In this document: positions 32,001-39,092 of the stretch, piece after piece
How positions within the stretch are numbered: the stretch's first letter is position 1
Layout: the number at the start of each line of letters is the position of its first letter
NCBI GenBank assembly: GCA_000402515.1
Contig: AQRL01000030.1
Location: 1 to 42,021, forward strand
Source: Nanoarchaeota archaeon SCGC AAA011-G17
GTDB taxonomy: Archaea; Nanobdellota; Nanobdellia; SCGC-AAA011-G17
DNA: 42,021 nt
Reading direction: 5' to 3'
Notes under the pieces: generated by a model
Told to the model about the DNA's origin: nothing
The model's input: only the letters and a program-made list of their open reading frames with translations
The model's database searches: none
Translations under genes and position numbers: made by a program

Positions 32001-34603
32001 TGGATGAAGATTTTACAACATTCACAATAGATTTGTCAGCTAATATTAGTGATGACTATGATGTAGATTCTGACTTGAACTTCACTTGGACTAACTCAGA
32101 TACAAATAATATAACAGTAACATCAATAGCAAATGATACTGACATTATAACATTTACATCAATAGCAAATGCTACTGGCTTTGCAGATATTAATATAACT
32201 GTCTGGAACACAAGGGGATACCAAAACTCCACTAACTTTACTCTGACAATTACTTCTGTTAATGATGCCCCCTTGTTTGATTCTGTTTCATCCTTCTCAC
32301 TGAGTGAAGATTTTGTTACATTTACAATAGATTTAAGTGATAATATTTCAGATTTAGAAGACCCAGATTCTGACCTAAACTTCACTTGGACTAACTCAGA
32401 TACAAATAATATAACGGTAACATCAATTGCAAATGACACAGATATTATAACATTTACATCAATAGCAAATGCAACAGGCTTTGCAGATATTAACATAACT
32501 GTCTGGGATACAAATGGATTGCAGGATTCTACTAATTTCACTCTAACTATTAATGCAGTTAATGATGCTCCATCATTTGATGCTGTTTCATCCTTCTCAT
32601 TAAATGAGGACTTCACAACATTCACAATAGATTTATCAGCAAACATATCAGATGTAGAAGACCCAGATTCTGACTTGAATTTCACCTGGACAAATTCAGA
32701 CGCAAATAATGTAACAGTTACATCAATAGATAATTCAACAAATGTAATAACATTCACCTCGATAGCAAATGCTACTGGCTTTGCAGATATTAACATAACG
32801 GTCTGGGATACAAATGGATTGCAGGATTCTACTAATTTCACTCTAACTATTAATGCAGTAAATGATGCTCCTTGGATGAATAATTCAGATAGCTTGAATA
32901 ATGTTACAAATAATGAGGACTTTGGAACACTAGATAATTTAATACCAAAGACAGATTTGGATGCCAATTTCTCAGATGTAGAGGAAAACAATGCTCCAAC
33001 TACTTATGAAATTGTTTATCAGTCTAACTCATCAACCTCCTGTTACTTTGATGGAAGTAATAATTGGGATTGTACTTCTATAGCAAATGCCTCTGGGGAT
33101 GATATTTATGTAATTGCTCTAAATGATAGTGGCAAATTATCTGTAGAATATCCTTGGAATATTAGTATTAATGCTGTTAATGATGTTCCATCAATACCCG
33201 AATTAAATGAACCAAATAATGAAACTAGTGTAGCTGTAATCCCAGAATTTAATTGGACTAATTCAACAGACATTGAAAATGATATTATCTACTATTATTT
33301 AGAAATTGATAATGATATAGACTTTTCAAGTGTGACATATGCAAATACAAGTATACAAGAAACAGCAAATACAACTGCCGATGTTAGTATTTCTGGTTTG
33401 GCTGAAGCTACTTATTATTGGAGAGTTCTTGCCTACGATACAGCTAATAGCTCTTGGTCAGAAACTAGACAATTTATCTATCAAACAAATTCTGCACCAT
33501 CAGACCCAACAGGAGTAATGATAAACTCAACAACAGCAAATCAACTAAACTACACAGATGAAGATTTAACATCAAACTTCCTATGCTCAGATCCAGATGC
33601 ATCAGACACATTAACCTATGATATCTACTGGTATAATGGAGGAATCTATAATTTCAGTGAAGTGGCAGTATCATGTGGTTCTGAACCTATTTACATCAGC
33701 CATATCTTAACAAATGAGAATACAAGCAAGGGAGAAGATTGGAGCTTCAGTGTAAATGTAACAGATGATAGCTTAGCATCCTCATCAACAATATTTAGTA
33801 ATAATCTAACAATTATAAATTCCTTGCCACTAATAAACTTTGTCTCATTAAATGGTACAATTGATCCGCTAGATGGAGGGATAAGAAGATTTGAATTCAG
33901 TTTCATAGCAAATGACACGGATGGAACTACTGACTTAAATAGCGCAGTTGCAAATGTTTCATCTAATGGGGAGAATTATCTAAACACTAGTTGTTCTACT
34001 ATTGGTGATGTTGCTCTTGGTAGAAATTATAGTTGTACAATAGAAATGCAGTATTACTTTGCAAGTGGAATCTGGAATTATGCAGCTGAAATAAAAGATT
34101 CGGATAATATAGCGGTACAGAATTCAACACTTGCCGGTGAAGGGCAAAATTGGTATTATTCACAATTAGTTGCAAGTAATCTAAGTGTAAGTTCATTAAC
34201 CTGGAATTTAATACCTGGAGCAACTAATCAAACCTTGCTGACTAATCCGGTTGCTATTGAAAATACTGGAAACAAGCCAACACTAAATATAATAGCACAG
34301 GCAATTGACCTTGGAGGAGCAAGCGGAAGATATATCCCTGCAGCTAACCTTACAATTGGTAATATAACCTCTGCTGCCAAAGTAGAATGTGATTCATTAA
34401 ACCAAACAGCCACGGCAATTCCAGGAGTAAGCCCCTTGACATTCATAAATGCAACAAATATTTACCCAGTAACAGCAGCATTGCCAAGAGCACAAGGTTC
34501 AAAAGAAAACCTATATTACTGCCTATTCGATGCTCCAGCTGATTTAATATCAGAAGTATACTCAACAGGAACAGGAACAGAATGGAGTATAAATGTAGAA
34601 TAA
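28994..34603 (+). CDS. Giant surface protein: cytoplasmic helix, TM, seven-blade propeller, repeats, C-terminal domain
   Basis: 1869 residues. In order: a charged cytoplasmic helical part (1-100) with a SHOCT-like YSRGLLTYERYYSEL; one transmembrane helix (about 101-120) ending in ITGFA (123-127); a linker with Cys-rich EGCENCTEEEIC; seven LVIVD-like blades (about 413-779; each with YAY or YVY-x(6-10)-I-x-N-V/I and SP or TP), predicting a closed beta-propeller; a lectin/Ig-like segment (780-990); three 100-residue cadherin-like repeats (about 993-1292); further FnIII/Ig-like domains; and a C-terminal domain (about 1610-1869) shared with the protein at 37571. N-x-S/T sequons are very frequent, so heavy N-glycosylation is likely. 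Probable adhesin or S-layer-linked protein. Confidence 0.85.
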   Translation: MPNKNKLRNLEKKRIELIQAIQLCDYNKNKTIRFAQDIKKQYSRGLLTYERYYSELNKVLKQRTPEQWIKYYDDYSYYYQQELTVCEKEIGKERNGISLAPLLITFFVLALLGFGLFFLRPAITGFAVSEPNIAMQEAKGIPKEMIMRTYSTEQVIRGNLGTITDYHELKYPIFNGTDYLSWEEGVDYQKTADGIKIKTADGIECTAKWSLAEENITNQETETVALSELNNKKLKHDKLKSLKLSYQKEVNETVEECNIIQKEGCENCTEEEICQNITNAIIITEYIDSSRFSIDMDKGGISLTDNLTEEITDINIEYRYYDKSKDIPLTKEDISPSKNRLDLNKGLLSDVQCSTKPVEHVSGDIYKVGHYYIDLDPAFYDDANGDWVLGTFGNTTNLANGNISLDRDMLNPIYTGSYTSSAGTGSIDGAYGVYVAQHTNGDDYAYVSGSIADNVVIINVTNKASPVNISNFTNAAPPYSVDDVRGGIYAVQNPITGDYYLYAGSSEDDVITMINITIPTSPVAIFTSIADTAAADSTENVSGVGYGYLHPVTNDYYVYTIGWSDGALSAKNSTNASIASIAYSLADVAGAGSMEGAEGFFISVNGNNDRIAYVTSFTDGYLSIMNVTAAAIPVALGSMVVTVATSRPTGVYVAQHTNGDYYAYVGEYNTDNMTIINVTNPAAPALIGFFNNSVGDGTVGGTKEVWALQNNGDNYVYVTNYYDDTLTIVNVSIPQTPAMVYRYNSSTGAGTIDGAKELYISGDYAYISAFEDDALTILNIKPYFTSGTYTSQIFNAAASVDWEWVEWLGINNTETKLQLAFRSCNDAACDTEPWSAYEDNGSSSLVGINDNQYFQYIANFTTTDITKTPLLDWVNISYAVAANQAPANPSQLKINSTTNFNYTSDDVYAEFLLGSDPEGDAIVYNISWYSDTTSFESGNLTNYTGLMQETLKSGNLTKGDNWSFSIIECDIPSYDCSSLVYSANITIIGNKEPYFEPVNNFALDEDFTTFTIDLSANISDDYDVDSDLNFTWTNSDTNNITVTSIANDTDIITFTSIANATGFADINITVWNTRGYQNSTNFTLTITSVNDAPLFDSVSSFSLSEDFVTFTIDLSDNISDLEDPDSDLNFTWTNSDTNNITVTSIANDTDIITFTSIANATGFADINITVWDTNGLQDSTNFTLTINAVNDAPSFDAVSSFSLNEDFTTFTIDLSANISDVEDPDSDLNFTWTNSDANNVTVTSIDNSTNVITFTSIANATGFADINITVWDTNGLQDSTNFTLTINAVNDAPWMNNSDSLNNVTNNEDFGTLDNLIPKTDLDANFSDVEENNAPTTYEIVYQSNSSTSCYFDGSNNWDCTSIANASGDDIYVIALNDSGKLSVEYPWNISINAVNDVPSIPELNEPNNETSVAVIPEFNWTNSTDIENDIIYYYLEIDNDIDFSSVTYANTSIQETANTTADVSISGLAEATYYWRVLAYDTANSSWSETRQFIYQTNSAPSDPTGVMINSTTANQLNYTDEDLTSNFLCSDPDASDTLTYDIYWYNGGIYNFSEVAVSCGSEPIYISHILTNENTSKGEDWSFSVNVTDDSLASSSTIFSNNLTIINSLPLINFVSLNGTIDPLDGGIRRFEFSFIANDTDGTTDLNSAVANVSSNGENYLNTSCSTIGDVALGRNYSCTIEMQYYFASGIWNYAAEIKDSDNIAVQNSTLAGEGQNWYYSQLVASNLSVSSLTWNLIPGATNQTLLTNPVAIENTGNKPTLNIIAQAIDLGGASGRYIPAANLTIGNITSAAKVECDSLNQTATAIPGVSPLTFINATNIYPVTAALPRAQGSKENLYYCLFDAPADLISEVYSTGTGTEWSINVE
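31971..32870 (+). repeat. Three in-frame 300-bp tandem repeats
   Basis: Matching text recurs at exactly 300-bp steps (for example GCAAATGC...GGCTTTGCAGATAT near 32166, 32466 and 32766). Units 2 and 3 are nearly identical over their last 100 or so bases. Each encodes one cadherin-like domain marked by LNFTWTNSD, TFTSIANATGFADINITVW and VNDAP. The near-identity at DNA level suggests recent duplication or gene conversion, and a chance of length variation. Confidence 0.9.
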
Positions 34604-34630
34604 TTATTTCAAAAAAGATATTATTATAAA
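34570..34630 (+). repeat. Surface-gene tail repeat, copy A (gene end and 3' flank)
   Basis: 61 bp covering the last 11 codons and stop of the giant gene plus 27 bases after it. It matches copy B (36256-36316) at 58 of 61 positions, and its core (34583-34618) matches copy C (37494-37529) at 35 of 36. Confidence 0.9.
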
Positions 34631-34665
34631 GCAACTTTCCTTTATAAATTAGGGGTATTAGTTAC

Positions 34666-34704
34666 ATGTAAGTAATGTTTATATATAAGTTGTTATACTT
34701 ACAT
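34666..34704. promoter_or_regulatory. Inverted-repeat operator around the TATA box of the AbiE-like module
   Basis: ATGTAAGTA (34666-34674) and TACTTACAT (34696-34704) are perfect 9-base inverted arms flanking TTATATATAA (34680-34689); the ATG is at 34709. A TTACATGTAA palindrome overlaps the left arm. Binding would block TBP. Known AbiEi antitoxins repress their own promoter through inverted repeats. Confidence 0.6.
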
Positions 34705-34708
34705 TAAT

Positions 34709-35278
34709 ATGCGAGGCAAAAAGCGTGAAAGGATACTCAGAATCCTGCTTTCTGGTAGCAAGACCTTAAGCAAAAATGAGTTATCTAAAAAAGCAGGCTG
34801 TTCTAGGCAGTGGGTAATATTATTTTTAAGGGAGCTTGAGAAGAAAGGATTTGCTAAAGGCACAGAAGTTAAGGATGCAGAAGGATTAATCAGATACTGG
34901 ATAAGCATCCATAAAAAACCAAAAAAATATAGGGAATATATGATTAAAGAACCGTTGAAACTTCTGAAAAAAGCAAAGCTAGATTATGCTCTAACAACCT
35001 ATCAAGCTGAAAATATTGTTCAGCATCATCTTTTCCCTTCAAGAATAGACATTTACATAAAAGAAAATGATCTGCAAAAATGGCACGAATTTCTAGTAAA
35101 AGGGGGATTATATGGCAAGGGAAATGTCCGCATTATTGCGGAAGATGAGTATTTGATTTGCAACAAAAGAAAGTTGAATAATTTATTTGTAGTGTCATTG
35201 CCTCAACTTATTATAGATCTGTTTACAGAAGGCGGACCTTGCGAGGAAGCTGCTGAAATGCTTATTAAGAGATTATAA
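34709..35278 (+). CDS. AbiEi-like winged-helix antitoxin
   Basis: 189 residues. The N-terminal winged helix (about 5-65; RILRILLSGSKTLSKNELSK, recognition text AGCSRQWVILFLRELEKKG) is joined to an alpha/beta C-terminal domain (HHLFPSRIDIYI, LYGKGNVRIIAEDEYL) of the kind seen in AbiEi-type antitoxins. In type IV systems AbiEi opposes the nucleotidyltransferase AbiEii and represses the operon. The mRNA is leaderless, with its TATA flanked by an inverted repeat. The gene is 2 bp from the nucleotidyltransferase gene, which supports the pairing. Family call from pattern and context. Confidence 0.72.
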   Translation: MRGKKRERILRILLSGSKTLSKNELSKKAGCSRQWVILFLRELEKKGFAKGTEVKDAEGLIRYWISIHKKPKKYREYMIKEPLKLLKKAKLDYALTTYQAENIVQHHLFPSRIDIYIKENDLQKWHEFLVKGGLYGKGNVRIIAEDEYLICNKRKLNNLFVVSLPQLIIDLFTEGGPCEEAAEMLIKRL

Positions 35279-35280
35279 AA

Positions 35281-36063
35281 ATGTATAAAGAATTTGAAAC
35301 AAGAACATCATATAAATATCTTAAAGAAATAATTGAAAAGCTTAAAGAACCAATATGCATGCTTGGCGGATGGGCAGTATTCTTTCATGTAAATAAAAAG
35401 TTTCAGGAAGCACAAGGAAGGCCTTATCTCGGAAGCAGAGATATTGACTTGGGGTTTCATGTCAAAGAAAACAGTTCTGATAAAGAGCTGAAAAATTCTA
35501 CCTTAAATCAAACAATAAACACATTAAAAGAGAAGTTGGGATTCAAGCCGCTAAGCTTCAGATTATTTAAAGAGATTCACACCGAAACCGAAGAGGAAGT
35601 CAAGAAAGGGGAAATTGTTCCAACACATTTCATATTTCCAATGTATATCGATTTAGTAGTTGATCATATTCCAAAAAATTTTAACAGAATATTTGGTTTT
35701 AACCCGATAGATGAGCCACTGCTAAAACCTATTTTTGAAAACAGCAATCATACAAAAGTAAAAGAATTCAACAGGAATCTGTTATTACCAACACCAGAAC
35801 TTCTTCTGGCAATGAAGATAAACTCTCTGCCAAACAGGTACAAGGAGTATAAAAAAGTAAAAGATATATGCGACATATTTTCATTATTGTGGTACAGCAA
35901 CATTAAACCAGCAGATGCCAAAAAAAAGATTAGTAAATATGTTTTAGATAAAAATATCCTGCAATGTCTTGCAAATATCAGCAAAGAGGACATGCAAAAA
36001 GCAAGCTCACAGCTTGGTCACACAGCAGAAGAAGTTGAGAGAGTTATTAAGGTATTAAGTTAA
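35281..36063 (+). CDS. AbiEii-like nucleotidyltransferase toxin
   Basis: 260 residues with the DUF1814/AbiEii-type nucleotidyltransferase pattern: CMLGGWAVFFH (GGWA at 29-32), then YLGSRDIDLGF (D54 and D56, metal binding), a mid-protein acidic strand MYIDLVVDH and the helical LPTPELLLAMKINSL with the conserved Lys. Related toxins transfer nucleotides to tRNA or other targets and cause growth arrest or phage-abortive infection. It follows the AbiEi-like gene by 2 bp. The module lies between two copies of the surface-gene tail. Confidence 0.78.
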   Translation: MYKEFETRTSYKYLKEIIEKLKEPICMLGGWAVFFHVNKKFQEAQGRPYLGSRDIDLGFHVKENSSDKELKNSTLNQTINTLKEKLGFKPLSFRLFKEIHTETEEEVKKGEIVPTHFIFPMYIDLVVDHIPKNFNRIFGFNPIDEPLLKPIFENSNHTKVKEFNRNLLLPTPELLLAMKINSLPNRYKEYKKVKDICDIFSLLWYSNIKPADAKKKISKYVLDKNILQCLANISKEDMQKASSQLGHTAEEVERVIKVLS

Positions 36064-36080
36064 GTATGTTAAATAGTTAG

Positions 36081-36278
36081 CACTACAAAATATTCACTTC
36101 AAAGAGTCGTAAATGGGTATTATGCACTAGAAAATGTTTTAATAAAGAAGAGAGGCTATTTGAATGCCATAAGAAATTTCAGGTCTTAGTGAATACTAAC
36201 AAAAATTTAATGATAACGCACAAAGAATTTGTTAATTTGGGGGCAATATTTATCCAACAGGAACAGAATGGAGTATAG
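36081..36278 (+). pseudogene. Possible remnant ORF in the gap after the AbiE module
   Basis: The frame is open for 65 codons with no good start. It includes text such as RKWVLCTRKCFNKEERLFEC and LVNTNKNLMITHKEF, whose Cys/Trp/His content looks protein-like. It then runs out of frame into copy B of the surface-gene tail. It may be the end of a lost gene, or chance. The rest of 36064-36320 holds only copy B. Confidence 0.25.
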
Positions 36279-36316
36279 CTGTAGGATAATTATTTCAAAA
36301 AAGATATTATTATAAA
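36256..36316 (+). repeat. Surface-gene tail repeat, copy B (orphan)
   Basis: 58 of 61 positions match copy A. In the surface-gene frame it still reads PTGTEWSIAVG-stop (to 36289), like the giant protein's GTEWSINVE end. No gene body precedes it. Confidence 0.85.
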
Positions 36317-36320
36317 AAAA

Positions 36321-36947
36321 TTATTTTCTCTCTTGCCAGAAAGAAATTATTTCGTGCTTAAACTTATTCGTTCTTAAGAAAGAAATTATTTTTTGGGAGT
36401 GTTCTACAGGAATGACAAAAACACCCCTGGCTAATTTTCTGCCGCCATACTCTCTAACCAGTCCTTCTTTAACATATGTCTTTTTACCAATTTTTTGTAT
36501 ATAACCATAAAGTTGTCTCCATACAGAGATGCTCTTGTTTCTATTTTTTCCCGGAGTAGCGATAAAGAGATAATATGGCTGTGTCCTTGTTTCTCCGCTA
36601 TATTTTCCAAATAAGACTATTCCATTAGCAATCAGGCTTCGTTCCAAAGAAGTCCATTCTTTTAATACTCCAACAGAGCAATTAATTCTGTTATTTACAC
36701 CTAATAAATCCCAATATTTTTTTACTTTTATGCTATCATAAAACTCTTCTTTAATCTTATCTACTCTTTTTTCCAATTTTTTATCAATAACATCAATAAA
36801 CAAATCAATATCACTTTTTTTAGTTGCTTCGCCCCTTGTAATAGACCCAAAAAGAATAACTTGTTTTATCTTACCTGCATCTTCATTTAAATGTTGGAGG
36901 AGAAAGGAAATAAAATCCTGTGCATAAGCAATTAATTTATAATTCAT
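36321..36947 (-). CDS. MNT-type nucleotidyltransferase (antitoxin-like)
   Basis: 208 residues. The minimal nucleotidyltransferase motif is intact: VILFGSITRGEATKKSDIDLF (GS at 34-35, D46 and D48; quoted in parts as needed). In HEPN/MNT systems this enzyme adds AMP to the HEPN toxin and silences it. The C-terminal half (about 125-208) is an extra basic alpha/beta part (YGYIQKIGKKTYVKEGLV, GVFVIPVEHSQKI) longer than in minimal MNT proteins. It overlaps the HEPN gene upstream by 11 bp. Confidence 0.8.
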   Translation of the reverse strand: MNYKLIAYAQDFISFLLQHLNEDAGKIKQVILFGSITRGEATKKSDIDLFIDVIDKKLEKRVDKIKEEFYDSIKVKKYWDLLGVNNRINCSVGVLKEWTSLERSLIANGIVLFGKYSGETRTQPYYLFIATPGKNRNKSISVWRQLYGYIQKIGKKTYVKEGLVREYGGRKLARGVFVIPVEHSQKIISFLRTNKFKHEIISFWQERK

Positions 36948-37335
36948 AATTAGTAGCCTCCATGAAGATTTTCTTTAGGAGTGTGAAGTCTTTAACTAGT
37001 TGTTCCAATTCTTTTTCATCTGCTCTTTTTCCATAGCACAATTTATTTCTAACATTTTCTATCTTGGTTACTAGCTTAATAATCTCTTTTTTAGAAGGAA
37101 ACTCAAAGGGAAATTTTTCTGCAATCTTTCTCTTAGAATTAAACCATTCATGCTTAATTACAAATCCGGGATCAATAAGGTTATTTTTATGCAGAATTAT
37201 TTCCAAAATATCAACTGCTCCTGCAGAAGTATGAAATCCCAACGTTCTTTGTTTTTGCAAGAGACCTTCTGTTATGGATTTTTCTATTTCTTTAACGCTT
37301 TCTTTCAAATTTTCTAAATGGTATTCAATTTTCAT
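36937..37335 (-). CDS. HEPN-domain protein (toxin-like partner of MNT)
   Basis: 132 residues, all helical, with the HEPN/DUF86-like pattern: VDILEIILHKNNLIDPG in the middle and VRNKLCYGK (R96-N97-x3-Y101) near the end. HEPN RNases normally use R-x(4-6)-H; here a Tyr stands where the His is expected, so nuclease activity may be lost or altered. It is co-translated with the nucleotidyltransferase. The promoter has TATA-like TTTTATATAC and two TACTAAGTATAT repeats. Toxin-antitoxin assignment rests on gene pairing. Confidence 0.7.
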   Translation of the reverse strand: MKIEYHLENLKESVKEIEKSITEGLLQKQRTLGFHTSAGAVDILEIILHKNNLIDPGFVIKHEWFNSKRKIAEKFPFEFPSKKEIIKLVTKIENVRNKLCYGKRADEKELEQLVKDFTLLKKIFMEATNYEL

Positions 37336-37350
37336 GCTTTTTATTTATAT

Positions 37351-37402
37351 TACTAAGTATATAAAACTTTCGTTACTGAATAACATAACATACTAAGTAT
37401 AT
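37351..37402. promoter_or_regulatory. Direct repeat pair before the HEPN/MNT operon
   Basis: TACTAAGTATAT occurs at 37351-37362 and 37391-37402, 40 bp apart. Each contains the 9-base near-palindrome TACTAAGTA. The first overlaps the TATA region of the HEPN gene (start 37335). Candidate operators for autoregulation. Confidence 0.5.
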
Positions 37403-37493
37403 CATATTTGTGGTAGTTAATCGCATAAAATAATTAGGATAATATAAATTTCTATTAGTTGTTGGTGCTCAAGAAAAATTTGCATGGGCAAAG

Positions 37494-37529
37494 TGGAGTA
37501 TAACTGTAGAATAATTATTTCAAAAAAGA
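37494..37529 (+). repeat. Surface-gene tail repeat, copy C (orphan)
   Basis: 35 of 36 positions match copy A (34583-34618). In frame it reads KWSITVE-stop, again the surface-protein end. Upstream sequence is unrelated to copy A. The next surface gene starts 41 bp downstream. Confidence 0.85.
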
Positions 37530-37570
37530 ATAAAGTTTATAAACTAGGGGGCATTATAAAATAGTTAATT

Positions 37571-38509
37571 ATGAGCGTGTCCATAAAAAAAGAGGTTCTG
37601 ATAATCTTAGTTGTATTCTCCATGATAATACCTTTGGTATATTCTTTTGATATCATAGAGTGGTTTAAAGAGGGAACAATAACAGGAAATGCAGCAGTAA
37701 CTGTTTCAATAAGTGTTGGTAATAATGCCCCAAATATAAGCCTTGTTGATTTAGATGCTGGAACAATAGCTCCATCTGATGGCAATATAAGGTATTTTGA
37801 AATCTCATTTTTAGTTGATGACCCCGAAGGAAGCGGAAATTTAGATAATACCAGTGCTAGATTAAATGTTTCTCTGGCTAGTCCAAGTTATACTAGTTCA
37901 AATTCAAGTTGTACTAATGAAGCTGTCCCTGCAGGAGATATGATAAGATATAACTGTACAGTCCAGATGCAGTATTACTGGACTACAAGTTCATCATGGG
38001 GGATTGCAGCTGAAATAGCAGATGCAAACAGCAATATTGTTCAAAATAGCTCTGCAACATTTACCTATTCATCATTAACCGCCAGTAATCTGAGCACTAG
38101 TAGTTTAGCTTGGGCAGCCGTTGTGCCCTCAGCCACAAATCAGACATCTACAACAGCAATGGCTGTAGAGAATACAGGAAATAAAGCCACACTAGATATT
38201 TTAACAACAATGATTGACCTTGGAGGAGCAAGTGGCAAGATAATACCGGCAACCAACTTTACTGTATTCAATTCAACAGTTGGAACAACCGAGTGTGACT
38301 CAACAAACACAACTGCAGCCATATCCTATGGGGTATTGCCTATATCTGGTGTAAATAATACAGCTAAGCATATTTTATTAAATGCATTAGCAGTAGGGCA
38401 GGGCAGTACTGAAAGCCTATATTACTGCTTATATGATGTTCCCTCTGATTTATCATCAGAAACATACAGCACAACTGCAGGAGGTAGCTGGGATATAAGC
38501 GTTGCATAA
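37571..38509 (+). CDS. Secreted protein homologous to the giant protein's C-terminal domain
   Basis: 312 residues. A signal-anchor (about 8-25) is followed by FDIIEWFKEG and ITGNA (37-41). The rest matches the last 260 residues of the giant protein in order: LVDLDAGTIAPSDGNIRYFE against FVSLNGTIDPLDGGIRRFEF, C-N-C-T-V-QMQYYW against CTIEMQYYF, NTGNKATLDI against NTGNKPTLNI, MIDLGGASGKIIPATNFT against AIDLGGASGRYIPAANLT, then ESLYYCLYDVPSDL against ENLYYCLFDAPADL. It ends SWDISVA. Sequons are frequent. It probably displays the same C-terminal module alone. First of three linked surface genes. Confidence 0.85.
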   Translation: MSVSIKKEVLIILVVFSMIIPLVYSFDIIEWFKEGTITGNAAVTVSISVGNNAPNISLVDLDAGTIAPSDGNIRYFEISFLVDDPEGSGNLDNTSARLNVSLASPSYTSSNSSCTNEAVPAGDMIRYNCTVQMQYYWTTSSSWGIAAEIADANSNIVQNSSATFTYSSLTASNLSTSSLAWAAVVPSATNQTSTTAMAVENTGNKATLDILTTMIDLGGASGKIIPATNFTVFNSTVGTTECDSTNTTAAISYGVLPISGVNNTAKHILLNALAVGQGSTESLYYCLYDVPSDLSSETYSTTAGGSWDISVA

Positions 38510-38511
38510 AA

Positions 38512-39057
38512 ATGAAATATTCAAAAATAATATTAATGTTGTTGGTTTTAATTTTTGTTAGTTACAATGTCAATGCCTTTGGTGTCGTAAACCCAGCCAA
38601 TCCGGTTGTTGTTTCTATAGGAGAAACTAAAGACATCGACCTACTAATTCAAAATGGAGCAGGTGCGACAGAAGAGGTCATTACAAAGATTGAAATTTTA
38701 GAAGGAAATAATATAGTTCAGCTTGAAAAAGAAGAATATTTAGTCCCAGCAAATAAAGAAGTAAATGCAAAATTAAAAATTATTATCCCAAAGGATGCAA
38801 AAATAGGGGACAAATGGAATGTAAAACTCTCATTTAAAGCAACGCCAAAAGGCAAAGAAGGAATGGTAAGCATGGGTTATGGTGTAATTATAAATTTTGA
38901 TGTTCTAACCCAACAGCCAGCAGCAGAAACCCCAACAGGACAGATTACAAGAGAAGTGTCAAAAACAAATATTTACACAGCAATTGGTGTTATAATTATA
39001 GCAACAATAATTTTCTTACTGCTAAGAAAAAAGAAAATAACTAAGAAGAAAAAATAA
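38512..39057 (+). CDS. Surface protein with signal peptide, Ig-like domain and C-terminal anchor
   Basis: 181 residues. A signal peptide (1-22, ending NVNA) precedes an all-beta ectodomain of about 110 residues (FGVVNPANPVVVSIGETKDI, then VPANKEVNAKLKIIIPKDAK), resembling archaeal NEW3-like or Ig-like domains. A PTGQITR linker, a transmembrane helix (about 155-173) and a lysine-rich tail (LLRKKKITKKKK) follow. The topology is type I. It starts 2 bp after the preceding stop, so it is co-translated. A partner or anchor for the secreted protein is likely. Confidence 0.75.
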   Translation: MKYSKIILMLLVLIFVSYNVNAFGVVNPANPVVVSIGETKDIDLLIQNGAGATEEVITKIEILEGNNIVQLEKEEYLVPANKEVNAKLKIIIPKDAKIGDKWNVKLSFKATPKGKEGMVSMGYGVIINFDVLTQQPAAETPTGQITREVSKTNIYTAIGVIIIATIIFLLLRKKKITKKKK

Positions 39058-39092
39058 TAACTTTTAAATATTAACCTCTCTTTTTTATTACA

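Noticed and set aside
31971-32870. Possible CRISPR-like or satellite array because of regular periodicity
   Set aside because: The period is exactly 300 bp in one continuous reading frame and encodes cadherin-like domains; there are no short repeats with unique spacers.
32056-32991. Long minus-strand open frame of 311 codons opposite the giant gene
   Set aside because: It is a shadow of the repeat-rich coding strand; its text simply repeats in step with the 300-bp units and has no promoter or ribosome-binding site.
35363-35368. Another TTGGCG word, possibly part of the ftsZ-type hairpin element
   Set aside because: It encodes Leu-Gly-Gly in the AbiEii-like GGWA motif and has no flanking stem.
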